Origin: Streptomyces sp. WM4235
GTDB taxonomy: Bacteria; Actinomycetota; Actinomycetes; Streptomycetales; Streptomycetaceae
Length of the DNA: 64,000 nucleotides
NCBI RefSeq assembly: GCF_001279725.1
Contig: NZ_LGDE01000002.1
Location: forward strand, 82,728-146,727
Direction of reading: 5' to 3'
In this document: one piece after another, positions 1 to 8,590 of the stretch
Layout of the letters: each line of letters opens with the position of its first letter
How positions within the stretch are numbered: the stretch's first letter is position 1
The notes under the pieces: generated by a model
Seen by the model: only the letters and a program-made list of their open reading frames with translations
The model's database searches: none
Told to the model about the DNA's origin: nothing
Program-made: the position numbers and the translations under genes

Positions 1-348
1 GTCCCCGTGAACACCCGCTGGAACGTCCGCGAGGTGCTGGGCGCGGCGTGGGAGTACGCGGAGAAGTCCGGCCGTCGCATCTCCATCGAGTACGCCCTGA
101 TCCGCGACATCAACGACCAGGCCTGGCGTGGTGACCTGCTCGGCAAGCTCCTCAAGGGCAAGCGCGTACACGTCAACCTGATCCCGCTGAACCCGACGCC
201 CGGCTCGAAGTGGACGGCCTCGCGTCCCGAGGACGAGAAGGCCTTCGTGGAGGCCATCGCCCGCCACGGCGTGCCGGTGACCGTACGGGACACCCGCGGT
301 CAGGAGATCGACGGCGCGTGCGGCCAGCTGGCCGCCTCGGAGCGCTAG
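1..348 (+). CDS. rlmN: 23S rRNA/tRNA adenine-C2 methyltransferase RlmN, C-terminal part
   Basis: This is the 3' end of a radical-SAM methyltransferase gene; the reading frame is open to the left edge, so the start and the CxxxCxxC cluster lie outside the window. In this family the enzyme methylates C2 of A2503 in 23S rRNA and A37 of some tRNAs. Visible family features are the HVNLIPLNP segment (about residue 58 of the fragment) and, near the end, DGACGQLA, whose Cys matches the C-terminal catalytic Cys that carries the methyl group. The gene ends in TAG at 346-348, just before the thiamine riboswitch region, and nothing suggests it shares that control. Confidence 0.93.
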   Translation, partial: VPVNTRWNVREVLGAAWEYAEKSGRRISIEYALIRDINDQAWRGDLLGKLLKGKRVHVNLIPLNPTPGSKWTASRPEDEKAFVEAIARHGVPVTVRDTRGQEIDGACGQLAASER

Positions 349-412
349 GTTCCGTTTCCGGTCGGTCACATTCGGCCACCGGGGTACTCTGTGGCCGAAC
401 AAATTTCATATT

Positions 413-504
413 CCGACAGGGGAGCGCCACAGCGCTGAGAGTGCGGTAACCGTCACCGCAGACCCTCTGAACCTCGCCCCGGTCATTCGGGGTAGGAAGT
501 TCGG
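413..504 (+). promoter_or_regulatory. TPP (THI-box) riboswitch
   Basis: The two conserved halves of the thiamine pyrophosphate aptamer are present. CTGAGA at 435-440 lies in the GGGGAGC...GCTGAGAG arm, and ACCCTCTGAACCT at 462-474 is followed by a GGTCATTCGGGGTAGGAAG-like arm. CCGA (413-416) can pair with TCGG (501-504) to close P1. The element lies about 100 bp before the thiB start on the same strand. The likely mode in actinobacteria is to block expression when TPP is high; a long GC-rich stretch and the ribosome-binding site (GGAGG near 588) follow it. Position and downstream genes both support a thiamine role. Confidence 0.93.
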
Positions 505-600
505 TCACCACTCAAGCTGTTGCGCCCTGCCCGGCGTCCGCTCCACAGAGCGCCGGGCAGGGCCGCGTCTTCTCCTGGACATCCCAGGAGGAATTCACCA

Positions 601-1704
601 GTGAGCACCACCAGGAAGTACGCGGGCCTCGCGCTCGTGGCCGCGCTCGGCGTCGCCGGCCTCAGCGCCTGCGGCGACGGCGGGACCAAGGACAAGCCGG
701 CGGCGGGCGCGAGCGACGCCCCGAAGTCCAAGACCGTCACGCTCGTCTCCCACGACTCCTTCAACGTCAGCGACGCGGTCCTCAAGGAGTTCGAGCAGCA
801 GAGCGGCTACACGGTCAAGAAGCTGAAGTCCGGGGACGCCGGCGCCGCCCTGAACCAGGAGATCCTCACGAAGGGCTCCCCGCGCGGCGACGTCTTCTTC
901 GGCGTGGACAACACCCTCCTGTCGCGGGCCCTCGACAACGGCATCTTCACCCCGTACGAGGCCAAGGGCCTGGCCGAGGTCAAGCCCGAGTTCGTGCTCG
1001 ACAAGGAGCACCGGGTCACCCCGATCGACTCCGGTGACATCTGCGTCAACTACGACAAGAAGTACTTCGCCGACAAGAAGATCGCCCCGCCGCAGACGCT
1101 GGACGACCTGATCAAGCCGGAGTACAAGGACCTGCTGGTCACCGAGAACGCCGCGACCTCCTCGCCCGGTCTCGGATTCCTGCTCGCCTCCGTCGGCAAG
1201 TACGGCGAGGACGGCTGGAAGGACTACTGGACCAAGCTGAAGGCCAACGGCGTCGAGGTCGTCGACGGCTGGGAGCAGGCCTACAACGAGCGGTTCTCCG
1301 GCTCGGCCGGCGGCAAGAAGGCCAAGGGCGACCGCCCGCTGGTCGTCTCGTACGCCTCCAGCCCGCCGGTCGAGGTGCTGTACGGCGAGCCGAAGCCGGC
1401 CGAGGCCCCGACCGGTGTCTCCACCGGTACCTGCTTCCGCCAGATCGAGTTCGCGGGTCTGCTGAAGGGCGCGAAGAACGAGGAGGGGGGCAAGGCCCTC
1501 CTCGACTTCCTGATCAGCAAGAAGTTCCAGGAAGACATGCCCCTGAACATGTTCGTGAACCCGGTCGTCAAGAACGCGGCGCTGCCGGAGCTCTTCACGA
1601 AGCACGGTGTGGTGATCGAGAAGCCGGAGAACGTCGCGCCGGAGACCATCGCCAAGAACCGTGAGCAGTGGGTCAAGGCATGGTCCTCGCTCGCCGTGAA
1701 GTAG
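601..1704 (+). CDS. thiB: Thiamine ABC transporter substrate-binding lipoprotein
   Basis: This encodes a 367-residue periplasmic-type binding protein, tethered as a lipoprotein, that captures thiamine or TPP for import. The GTG at 601 is chosen because GGAGG (about 588-592) precedes it and it gives a proper lipoprotein signal (basic STTRKY start, hydrophobic stretch, lipobox LSAC). An upstream in-frame start would bury that signal. The body has the iron/thiamine-type SBP pattern VTLVSHDSFNVS, then GDVFFGVDNTLL and PIDSGDICVNYD. It sits directly under the TPP riboswitch and 5 bp before the permease gene. An iron-type substrate is possible from fold alone, but the riboswitch makes thiamine much more likely. 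Confidence 0.92.
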   Translation: MSTTRKYAGLALVAALGVAGLSACGDGGTKDKPAAGASDAPKSKTVTLVSHDSFNVSDAVLKEFEQQSGYTVKKLKSGDAGAALNQEILTKGSPRGDVFFGVDNTLLSRALDNGIFTPYEAKGLAEVKPEFVLDKEHRVTPIDSGDICVNYDKKYFADKKIAPPQTLDDLIKPEYKDLLVTENAATSSPGLGFLLASVGKYGEDGWKDYWTKLKANGVEVVDGWEQAYNERFSGSAGGKKAKGDRPLVVSYASSPPVEVLYGEPKPAEAPTGVSTGTCFRQIEFAGLLKGAKNEEGGKALLDFLISKKFQEDMPLNMFVNPVVKNAALPELFTKHGVVIEKPENVAPETIAKNREQWVKAWSSLAVK

Positions 1705-1709
1705 GACGG

Positions 1710-3374
1710 GTGAGCCCGAGGGAGGGGACGCGGGCCACGCTGGTCAGGCTGGGCCTGATGGTGATCCCGCTCGTCTTCTTCGGGCTGTTCTTCGCCTATC
1801 CCGTCGCCGCGATCGTCGGGCGCGGGCTGAAGACCGACGACGGGTGGCAGTTCGGCCGGATCGGCGAGGTGCTGGGCCGGCCCGACATCGCCGACGTGCT
1901 GTGGTTCACCACCTGGCAGGCGCTCGCGTCGACGGCGCTCACGCTCCTGATCGCGCTCCCCGCCGCGTACGTCTTCGCGCGCTTCGAGTTCCCGGGAAAG
2001 CAACTGCTGCGGGCGGTGGTCACGGTTCCGTTCGTGCTGCCGACCGTGGTGGTCGGCACGGCCTTCCTCGCGCTGGTCGGGCGGAACGGACTGCTGGACG
2101 AGACCTGGGGTGTTCGACTCGACACCACCGTCTGGGCGATCCTGCTGGCCCACGTCTTCTTCAACTACGCGGTCGTCGTACGGACGGTGGGCGGGCTCTG
2201 GGCGCAGCTCGACCCGCGGCAGGAAGAGGCCGCCCGGGTGCTGGGGGCCGGACGGTTCGCGGCCTGGCGGCGGGTGACGCTGCCGGCGCTCGGACCGGCC
2301 GTGGCCGCCGCCTCGCTGATGGTCTTCCTGTTCACGTTCACCTCCTTCGGTGTCGTGCAGATCCTGGGCGGGCCGTCCTACGCCACCCTGGAGGTGGAGG
2401 TCTACCGGCAGACCGCGCAGTTGCTCGACCTGTCGACGGCCGCCGTGTTGACGATGATCCAGTTCGCCGCCGTCGGACTGATCCTGTGCGTGCACGCCTG
2501 GACCGTGCGCAGGCGGGAGACGGCGCTGCGGCTCGTGGACCCGGGTCGGACCGCGCACCGGCCCAAGGGCGTGGCGCAGCGCGCCCTGTTGGGCGGGGTG
2601 CTGCTGACCGTGGCGCTGCTGATCGTGCTGCCGCTGGGCGTCCTGGTGGAACGGTCCTTCGACGCCCCCGGCGGGTACGGCCTCGACTTCTACCGGGCGT
2701 TGGCGGACGTGGGCGCGGGCGGCGGGACGTTCCTGGTCCCGCCGCTGGAGGCCATCGGGAACTCCCTGCGGTACGCGCTGGCGGCCACCGCCATCGCCCT
2801 GCTCATCGGGGGGCTCGCGGCCGCGGCGCTGACCCGGCGCGCGGGTCGCTTCGTACGGGGCTTCGACGCGCTGCTGATGCTGCCGCTCGGGGTGTCCGCC
2901 GTGACGGTCGGCTTCGGATTCCTGATCACCCTGGACGAGCCTCCGCTCGACCTGCGCACCTCGTGGATCCTGGTGCCCCTGGCGCAGGCCCTGGTCGGCG
3001 TGCCGTTCGTGGTGCGGACGATGCTGCCCGTACTGCGCGCCGTCGACGGACGGTTGCGGGAGGCGGCCGGCGTGCTCGGTGCCTCGCCCCTGCGGGCCTG
3101 GCGGGAAGTGGACCTGCCGCTCGTGCGCCGGGCCCTGCTGATCGCGGCCGGTTTCGCCTTCGCCGTGTCGCTCGGCGAGTTCGGGGCGACCGTCTTCATC
3201 GCACGGGCCGACAGCCCCACGCTGCCCGTGGCCGTCGCGCGGCTGCTGGGGCGGGCCGGAGAACTGAACTACGGGCAGGCGATGGCCCTGAGCACGATTC
3301 TGATGCTGGTGTGCGCGGTGTCCCTGCTGGTGCTGGAGCGGCTGCGACCCGACAAGACCTCGGGAGAGTTCTGA
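1710..3374 (+). CDS. thiP: Thiamine ABC transporter fused permease
   Basis: This is a membrane protein of about 554 residues built from two homologous permease halves, roughly 12 helices in all. Each half carries the EAA-loop that docks the ATPase: EEAARVLGAGRFAAWRRV near residue 180 and LREAAGVLGASPLRAWREV near residue 450. The fused two-domain layout and length are typical of ThiP and FbpB. GTG at 1710 lies 5 bp after the thiB stop with a weak AGGA before it; an in-frame ATG at 1680 that overlaps thiB is the alternative. The stop overlaps the thiQ ATG by one base, so translation is probably coupled. Confidence 0.9.
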   Translation: MSPREGTRATLVRLGLMVIPLVFFGLFFAYPVAAIVGRGLKTDDGWQFGRIGEVLGRPDIADVLWFTTWQALASTALTLLIALPAAYVFARFEFPGKQLLRAVVTVPFVLPTVVVGTAFLALVGRNGLLDETWGVRLDTTVWAILLAHVFFNYAVVVRTVGGLWAQLDPRQEEAARVLGAGRFAAWRRVTLPALGPAVAAASLMVFLFTFTSFGVVQILGGPSYATLEVEVYRQTAQLLDLSTAAVLTMIQFAAVGLILCVHAWTVRRRETALRLVDPGRTAHRPKGVAQRALLGGVLLTVALLIVLPLGVLVERSFDAPGGYGLDFYRALADVGAGGGTFLVPPLEAIGNSLRYALAATAIALLIGGLAAAALTRRAGRFVRGFDALLMLPLGVSAVTVGFGFLITLDEPPLDLRTSWILVPLAQALVGVPFVVRTMLPVLRAVDGRLREAAGVLGASPLRAWREVDLPLVRRALLIAAGFAFAVSLGEFGATVFIARADSPTLPVAVARLLGRAGELNYGQAMALSTILMLVCAVSLLVLERLRPDKTSGEF

Positions 3375-4399
3375 TGACGCTGCTTCGGCTGGACGGGGTG
3401 TCGGTCCGCTTCGGCGAACGCGACGTCGTGGACGCCGTGGAACTGGAGGTCGCCGAGCACGAGATCGTCTGTGTGCTGGGACCGAGCGGCAGCGGGAAGT
3501 CCACGCTGCTGCGGGTGGTCGCCGGACTCCAGCCGGTCTCGGCCGGACGCGTGCTGCTGGACGGCGCGGACCAGGCACCGGTGCCGGTGCACCGGCGCGG
3601 GGTGGGCCTGATGTTCCAGGACCACCAACTGTTCCCGCACCGCGACGTGGCCGGCAACGTCGGCTTCGGGCTGCGGATGCGGGGCACCTCGCGGGACGCC
3701 CGCGCGGGCCGGGTCGAGGAACTGCTGGACCTGGTCGGGCTTCCCGGAGCCGGGCGTCGCGCCGTCGCGTCGCTGTCGGGCGGCGAACAGCAGCGGGTCG
3801 CGCTGGCGAGGGCGCTCGCCCCGTCCCCGCGCCTGCTGATGCTCGACGAACCGCTGGGCCAGTTGGACCGGGGGCTGCGCGAACGGCTGGTGGTGGAACT
3901 CCAGGGGCTGTTCTCCGGGCTGGGGACGACCGTCCTGGCGGTCACCCACGACCAGGGGGAGGCCTTCGCGCTGGCCGACCGCGTCGTGGTGATGCGGGAC
4001 GGGCGGATCGCGCAGGTGGGAACCCCGCTGGAGGTGTGGGAGCGGCCGGCCTCGGAGTTCGTGGCACGGTTCCTCGGCTTCGAGAACGTGGTCCCGGCCA
4101 CGGTGTCGGGCGGCGCCGCGGCCACCCCCTGGGGCAAGGTCCCGGTGCCGGACGGCTCGCAGGAGGGGGAGCGCCTGCTCCTGGTCCGCGCCGCCGGAGT
4201 GACTCTGGCCGCCGAGGGACTGCCGTGCGTCGTGGAGTCGCGGACCTTCCGGGGGACCCACGTGGCACTGCTGTTGCGGCCCGAGTCGGGTCCGCCGCTG
4301 GAGGCCGAGTGCGGGCCGGTCGGGGCACCGGTCGTGGGGGACCGCGTCGCGGTGACGTTCACCCCCGGCGAGGTCGTCGTCCTGCCTGCGGAGGACTGA
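3374..4399 (+). CDS. thiQ: Thiamine ABC transporter ATP-binding protein
   Basis: This is the 341-residue ATPase that powers ThiB-ThiP import. Walker A GPSGSGKST is at residues 36-44, the signature LSGGE at 134-138, Walker B LLMLDEP near 154-160, and the switch His in AVTHDQ follows. The C-terminal ~100 residues form a TOBE-like extension, longer than in enterobacterial ThiQ. The ATG overlaps the thiP stop (TGATG). It is the last gene of the riboswitch operon. A large hairpin at 4429-4473 separates it from the convergent gene downstream. Confidence 0.91.
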   Translation: MTLLRLDGVSVRFGERDVVDAVELEVAEHEIVCVLGPSGSGKSTLLRVVAGLQPVSAGRVLLDGADQAPVPVHRRGVGLMFQDHQLFPHRDVAGNVGFGLRMRGTSRDARAGRVEELLDLVGLPGAGRRAVASLSGGEQQRVALARALAPSPRLLMLDEPLGQLDRGLRERLVVELQGLFSGLGTTVLAVTHDQGEAFALADRVVVMRDGRIAQVGTPLEVWERPASEFVARFLGFENVVPATVSGGAAATPWGKVPVPDGSQEGERLLLVRAAGVTLAAEGLPCVVESRTFRGTHVALLLRPESGPPLEAECGPVGAPVVGDRVAVTFTPGEVVVLPAED

Positions 4400-4428
4400 T
4401 AGGGGCCGATCGGACGCCGACACGACTC

Positions 4429-4473
4429 CGCCCCCGGCCCCTTCGCCCCGTGAGGGCGGTGGGGCCGAGGGCG
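4429..4473. terminator. Bidirectional hairpin between convergent genes
   Basis: The outer arms 4429-4441 and 4461-4473 pair at 12 of 13 positions. Inside them lies a second 5-bp hairpin (CGCCC/GGGCG, 4444-4458). There is no U-run, as is common for Streptomyces terminators. It lies between thiQ (plus) and the DMT gene (minus) and could serve both. Confidence 0.7.
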
Positions 4474-4502
4474 GTCGCGCTCCCGGTACGGCGGTGTGGC
4501 GG

Positions 4503-5408
4503 TTACGCGACCGGCACCGGGTCCGGGGACTCCGCCGGAGCCTCGGCTCCGTCGTGATTGCCGTACCAGGCCACCGCCACGGCGCCCGTCACCGCGAGGA
4601 CGAAGCCCAGCACCGCCAGCCAGGCCAGGCCGGGGCGGGACGCGTCGCCCAGCAGGAGGACGCCGATGGCGCCCGGGAGGACCGTCTCGCCGACCACCAG
4701 GGCGGCGGTGGCCCCGTTCACGGACCCGATCTGGAGGGCCACCGTGTGCAGGTACATGCCGCCGACGCCCGCCACGAGGATGGCGTACAGGGCCGGGTCG
4801 GAGAGCAGGGCGCCCAAGCCGAACGGCTCGACGCCGTTCAGGATGCGAACGCCCACCCCCAGCGCGCCGAAGGCCAGGCCCGACAGCAGACCGGCCAGGA
4901 TCGCGGCCCGGCCGCCGAGGAACCGGACCGCCACCGTGCCGCCCACGATGATCAGCAGGGTGATCGCGAGCAGCCACCAGTGCGTGGACATCGGCGCGTG
5001 ATGGCCGCCCTCGTGTCCCGCGGCCGTCGCCAGCAGCACGAGCGCCGCGCAGACGACGCCGATGGAGGTCCACTCCTTGCGGGTGAGCCGGATGCCCAGC
5101 ATCTTCACGCTGAGCACGGCGGTGATCACGAGGTTGGCGCTGATCACGGTCTGGGAGAGGAACAGCGGAAGGAGACGCGCCGCGAGCGCGCCCAGGCCGA
5201 AGCCCACGAAGTCCAGGATCGTGCCGACGATGAACTCCCAGGTCATCGCCGCCTTCGCGGTCGAGGACAGGTTCGGTCCGCCGTGCGCGGTCACCCCGGC
5301 CGCGGCCGGGGACGTCCGGGCCGCCCGGCGCGAGCCGACGGCTTGCAGGACGGATCCCGTGCCGTAGCAGATGGACGCCGCGATGGCGGTCAGCAGGCCT
5401 ATGAGCAC
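4503..5408 (-). CDS. DMT/EamA-like integral membrane transporter
   Basis: This 301-residue protein is almost entirely hydrophobic, with about nine to ten predicted helices. It begins MLIGLLTAIAASICYGTGSV, the small-residue start typical of drug/metabolite-type (DMT, NIPA/EamA-like) transporters. Two internally similar halves are suggested by the repeated GLLSGLAFGALG and AIGVLLLGDAS helices with Gly/Ala packing. A short His-rich loop (HEGGHHAPMSTHWW, around residue 150) could bind a metal, but that is inference. It is transcribed alone and convergent to thiQ. A 9-bp inverted repeat frames its presumed promoter. The substrate is unknown. Confidence 0.75.
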   Translation of the reverse strand: MLIGLLTAIAASICYGTGSVLQAVGSRRAARTSPAAAGVTAHGGPNLSSTAKAAMTWEFIVGTILDFVGFGLGALAARLLPLFLSQTVISANLVITAVLSVKMLGIRLTRKEWTSIGVVCAALVLLATAAGHEGGHHAPMSTHWWLLAITLLIIVGGTVAVRFLGGRAAILAGLLSGLAFGALGVGVRILNGVEPFGLGALLSDPALYAILVAGVGGMYLHTVALQIGSVNGATAALVVGETVLPGAIGVLLLGDASRPGLAWLAVLGFVLAVTGAVAVAWYGNHDGAEAPAESPDPVPVA

Positions 5409-5421
5409 AGAGGGCTCCGTT

Positions 5422-5459
5422 CACGTCTGGCAGGTTTTGCGGTACCTCTACCAGACGTG
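5422..5459 (-). promoter_or_regulatory. Inverted repeat in the promoter region of the DMT-type gene
   Basis: CACGTCTGG (5422-5430) and CCAGACGTG (5451-5459) form perfect 9-bp arms around a 20-bp spacer. It starts 14 bp upstream of the DMT gene's ATG. Read on the minus strand the spacer begins TAGAGGT, a plausible -10. The layout suits a dimeric regulator that binds across the promoter; a transcribed hairpin in the leader is the alternative. Confidence 0.45.
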
Positions 5460-5488
5460 CGAAGCGGCCGGGAAGTTGCCTCGTCGGG

Positions 5489-6580
5489 TCAGCGCATCGA
5501 GGCGAGTGCCGCCGGGACCTCGTCCACGGAGTCCACCAGGGCGATCCTCGACTCCATCGACCGGCCGCGCGCCAGTGCCCGGAGCAGCGGCCAGGCCGGC
5601 AGGTGCTCCGTCCAGTGGGCGCGGTCGACCAGGACCATCGGGGTCGGTTCGCCGCGCGACTCGTAGTGGTTCGGGGTCGCGTTGTCGAAGATCTCCTGGA
5701 CGGTTCCCGCGGCGCCCGGGAGGAACACCACGCCCGCGGTGGACCGCGCCAGCAGTCCGTCCTCACGGGTGGCGTTCGCGAAGTACTTGGCGATGTGGCC
5801 GGCGAAGGGGTTCGGCGGCTCGTGCCCGTAGAACCAGGTCGGGATCCCCACCGAGTCGCCGCCCTCGGGCCAGCGTTCCCGTACGGCGAAGGCCGCTCTC
5901 GCCCAGTCGGACACGGACGGCGTGAAGGAAGGCGCCTTGGCCAACATCTCCAACGCCTCGGGCAGCGCCTCGTCGGGGGCGGGCGCGAGATAGGCGCCGA
6001 GGTTCGCGGCCTCCATCGCGCCCGGGCCGCCGCCGGTGGCCACGGTCAGCCCGGACCGGGACAGGGTCCGGCCGAGTTCCGCCGCGCCCAGGTAGTCCGT
6101 ACCGCCGCGGGCCATGGCGTGGCCGCCCATCACTCCCACCACCCGGGCACCGGCGAGGTGCTCGTCCAGGGCGTCGGAGACGGCGTCGTCGTGGATGGAA
6201 CGCAGCATCGAGGCGTAGATGTCGCCGTCGGCCTTGGTCTCCTGGAACCAGGCGTACGCCTGGGCGTCAGGGGTGGCCTCGTAGCCCTCCCGCAGGCCGG
6301 TGAACAGCTCGTCCGCGGTGTAGAGCAGACCCCGGTAGGGGTTGAACGGCAGGTCCGGCACCGGCGGGAAGACCAGGGCGCCGTCGGCGCGGACCTTCGC
6401 GGAGGCGTCGGGCTCCATGGCACAGCCGAGGAACACGGCGGCCGAGGTGTCGGCCGACAGCAGCGCGAACGTCCGCTCCAGCAGGTTGACCGACTGGACC
6501 CGGTAGCCGCTCAGGGAACCCCGAGCGGCGACCTGGTCGAATTCGGCGAGCGTCTCGATCTCGATGTCTGGGTTGACCAT
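5489..6580 (-). CDS. LOG-family (lysine decarboxylase-like) Rossmann protein
   Basis: This 363-residue protein has a C-terminal LOG/MoCo-carrier-like Rossmann domain. VVGVMGGHAM starts the fold, TGGGPGAMEAAN is the GGGxG phosphate loop, and FLPGAAGTVQEIFD corresponds to the PGGxGTxxE active-site motif. The second Gly of that motif is Ala here. Classical LOG enzymes release cytokinin bases from nucleoside monophosphates, and others act as general nucleotide phosphoribohydrolases; the ~150-residue N-terminal part is additional to the short LOGs. The start (MVNPDIEIET) is the first ATG after the upstream gene. Activity on a nucleotide is likely; the exact substrate is unknown. Confidence 0.75.
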   Translation of the reverse strand: MVNPDIEIETLAEFDQVAARGSLSGYRVQSVNLLERTFALLSADTSAAVFLGCAMEPDASAKVRADGALVFPPVPDLPFNPYRGLLYTADELFTGLREGYEATPDAQAYAWFQETKADGDIYASMLRSIHDDAVSDALDEHLAGARVVGVMGGHAMARGGTDYLGAAELGRTLSRSGLTVATGGGPGAMEAANLGAYLAPAPDEALPEALEMLAKAPSFTPSVSDWARAAFAVRERWPEGGDSVGIPTWFYGHEPPNPFAGHIAKYFANATREDGLLARSTAGVVFLPGAAGTVQEIFDNATPNHYESRGEPTPMVLVDRAHWTEHLPAWPLLRALARGRSMESRIALVDSVDEVPAALASMR

Positions 6581-6606
6581 TCGGCCCACACTAAGGGCTG
6601 CGTCAG

Positions 6607-7689
6607 TCAGCGGGTCAACGCGAGAGACGTCAGTTGCGCCACACCCCAACTGAGGGATACGCATACGGCGAGCAGGGCAGTCGCGCGTACGGTGACGGCC
6701 GTACGCAGCACCGTTCCGGGGGTTCCCAGGTCGTTCAGGGTGTCCCGGACGGCGGTGCGGGACTGCCGGGATTCGACCGCTGATGTGAGGAGAGTCGCAG
6801 CCGCGCACAGTGCCACGAGCACGGCGGCCGGACCCGTCAGCGGCCCGAGCGGCGGCAGGAAACCCTCGGTGTCGCGCACGGCGAGGGTGGTGAGCCCGGC
6901 CGCGCCGATCGCGCACAGCACTCCGAGCGGCCGGCCCAGTCGCGGCGCCTCCTCCTGGAGGCTGCGCCCGGCGAGCAGACGGAGCGCGCCGGGGCGGACG
7001 GCCTGCACCAGGGTTCCGCAGGCGAAGGCCACGCCCGGCCCGGCGAGGGCGAGCCCCATCGCGATCAGGGCCCAGCCGGTCGGCACGGCGGCGCTGCCCC
7101 GTCCGGCGTAGGTCTCGACGGTCAGGCCGGAAGCGGTGAGGGCGACCCCCCAGGGGACCCCGCTCTGCGGGGACAGCCCGGCCAGCGGCGGACGGGAGCG
7201 CAGGGAGAGGGCCACCGCCGCCGAGGCGGCGAGCGGGACCAGGGCCAGCAGGGTCAGGGCGGCCGCCACCGGCAGCGGCTGTTCGGCGTGCAGCAACCGG
7301 GCGCCGGCCCCGTCGAACGGCAGGCCGCCGAGGTCGCCCCGCAGGTGCAGGAACGCGGCCAGGGCCACGGCGCTGCCCAGGGCGCAGGCGACGGCGGTGG
7401 AGATCGCCGCGACGAGGGTGCGCCGTACGGGACCCAGGCCGACCGCGTCCATTCCCTCCCGGGGCCGGGTCGCGGGGTCGGTCCGCGCCACGGCGACGGC
7501 GAACTGCACGGTGACGGCGAGCGGGACGAGCGCCCACAGCAGCCGAGGGAACGATCCGGCGGGACGGGCCAAGGCTCCGGCCAGCACGTACAGCAGCAGG
7601 AATCCGGTACCGGCGGCGGCGGTGGCGACGAGCAGCCGGCGCAGCTGGACCAGCGGCCGGGAGCCTCGGGCTAGGCGGAGAGCGAGCAC
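6607..7689 (-). CDS. Polytopic membrane protein, probable ABC permease partner
   Basis: This is a ~360-residue protein with about eight hydrophobic segments and no recognised catalytic motif. It reads as a FtsX/MacB-like permease that has lost clear family landmarks. The GTG start at 7689 lies inside the end of the upstream ATPase gene (19-bp overlap), so the two are translationally coupled and probably work as one complex. Alternating helices (for example LLALVPLAASAAVALSL and LLAVCVSLSWGVAQL near the end) support a membrane role. The substrate is not evident. Confidence 0.65.
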   Translation of the reverse strand: MLALRLARGSRPLVQLRRLLVATAAAGTGFLLLYVLAGALARPAGSFPRLLWALVPLAVTVQFAVAVARTDPATRPREGMDAVGLGPVRRTLVAAISTAVACALGSAVALAAFLHLRGDLGGLPFDGAGARLLHAEQPLPVAAALTLLALVPLAASAAVALSLRSRPPLAGLSPQSGVPWGVALTASGLTVETYAGRGSAAVPTGWALIAMGLALAGPGVAFACGTLVQAVRPGALRLLAGRSLQEEAPRLGRPLGVLCAIGAAGLTTLAVRDTEGFLPPLGPLTGPAAVLVALCAAATLLTSAVESRQSRTAVRDTLNDLGTPGTVLRTAVTVRATALLAVCVSLSWGVAQLTSLALTR

Positions 7690-8408
7690 GCGGCCTGGTC
7701 CTCCGTGGTGAGCGGGTTGGCGCCGGCAGCGACCGCGGCCGGGCGTCCGTCGAGGAGCTCGATCCGGCGGTCGGCGACGGCGGCGACCTCCTCGTCGTGG
7801 GTGGCCAGCAGTACGGAGATCTCGTGCGAGCGGGCCGCCGTGGTCAGGGTGCGCAGGAGCAGGGCGCGTTCGGTGCGGTGCAGGGAGGCGGTCGGCTCGT
7901 CGGCGAAGATCACCGTGGGCTCGTTGACCAGGGCTCGGGCCAGGGCGACCCGCTGTGACTCGGCCCGGGTGAGGGCGCCGGGGCGCTTGCGGGCGAAGCC
8001 GCCGATGTCGAGGCGGTCCAGCCATTCGCAGGCGGCGCTCTTGGCGGCGCGGTGCGGGGCGCCGGCGAGGAGCAGCGGCAGTGCGGCGTTCTCCCACACC
8101 TTGAGTTCGGGCAGCAGCCCCGGCTCGGGGCCGATCCAGCCGAACCGGTCGCGGCGCAGGCGCTCGCGGACCGCGGCTCCCATGGTGTGCACGGGGACGC
8201 TGTTGAACCAGACCTCGCCCTGTTCGGGCAGCAGCTGTCCGAACAGGCAGCGCAGCAGGGTGGTCTTGCCGCTTCCGCGGGGGCCGGTCACGGCCAGGAT
8301 CTCACCTTGACGGACGCCGACGGAGACGCCGATGAGGCCTGGTGAACCGCTGTGGGAGTAGTGCAGGGAGCGCGCCCAGAGCACATCATTGTCTGCCGGA
8401 GCCACCAT
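7671..8408 (-). CDS. ABC transporter ATP-binding protein with degenerate motifs
   Basis: This is a 245-residue LolD/MacB-like ABC ATPase. Walker A GPRGSGKTT is at residues 42-50 and Walker B VIFADEP at about 166-172. The signature that is normally LSGGQ reads LTRAE (146-150), and the Q-loop position in FGWIGPEPGLLPEL lacks the usual Gln. The ATG at 8408 follows a good GGAGGTG; an upstream in-frame extension has no such site. It overlaps the membrane gene downstream, forming a two-gene unit. The altered motifs suggest either a weak ATPase or a regulatory role. Confidence 0.8.
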   Translation of the reverse strand: MVAPADNDVLWARSLHYSHSGSPGLIGVSVGVRQGEILAVTGPRGSGKTTLLRCLFGQLLPEQGEVWFNSVPVHTMGAAVRERLRRDRFGWIGPEPGLLPELKVWENAALPLLLAGAPHRAAKSAACEWLDRLDIGGFARKRPGALTRAESQRVALARALVNEPTVIFADEPTASLHRTERALLLRTLTTAARSHEISVLLATHDEEVAAVADRRIELLDGRPAAVAAGANPLTTEDQAACSLSA

Positions 8409-8503
8409 GGCGTACACCTCCGTCCGGGGGAACGAAGCGGAGCCGGTTCGGTCACTGGCGCCGCAATGAGATGTAAAGAGATGAACGTCTTGGATGGTGA
8501 CAG

Positions 8504-8556
8504 CACACGGCCCGGACCCCCGCGTTCTCACTCGAACGGGCGATCCGGGCCGTGTG
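8504..8556 (-). terminator. Hairpin after the aminotransferase gene
   Basis: CACACGGCCCGGA (8504-8516) and TCCGGGCCGTGTG (8544-8556) are perfect 13-bp complementary arms around a 27-base loop. It lies downstream of the minus-strand aminotransferase and upstream of the ABC unit. There is no U-run. Confidence 0.65.
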
Positions 8557-8590
8557 GTTCGGACGATGTACCGCTTGTCGCGGACCTTGC

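Noticed and set aside
595..1605. Long antisense frame opposite thiB
   Set aside because: High-GC genomes produce long shadow frames; composition is Leu/Val/Arg/Asp-biased, and thiB has clear lipoprotein and SBP motifs.
601..4399. Iron(III) ABC transporter assignment
   Set aside because: The folds overlap with iron-type importers, but the TPP riboswitch directly upstream makes thiamine much more probable.
5409..5488. Small RNA or tRNA gene near the inverted repeat
   Set aside because: The 9-bp arms with a 20-base spacer lack tRNA features; the promoter explanation is simpler.
8409..8590. Possible small gene between the ABC unit and the aminotransferase
   Set aside because: Only a terminator-type hairpin and AT-richer sequence are seen; no start with a ribosome site gives a credible protein.
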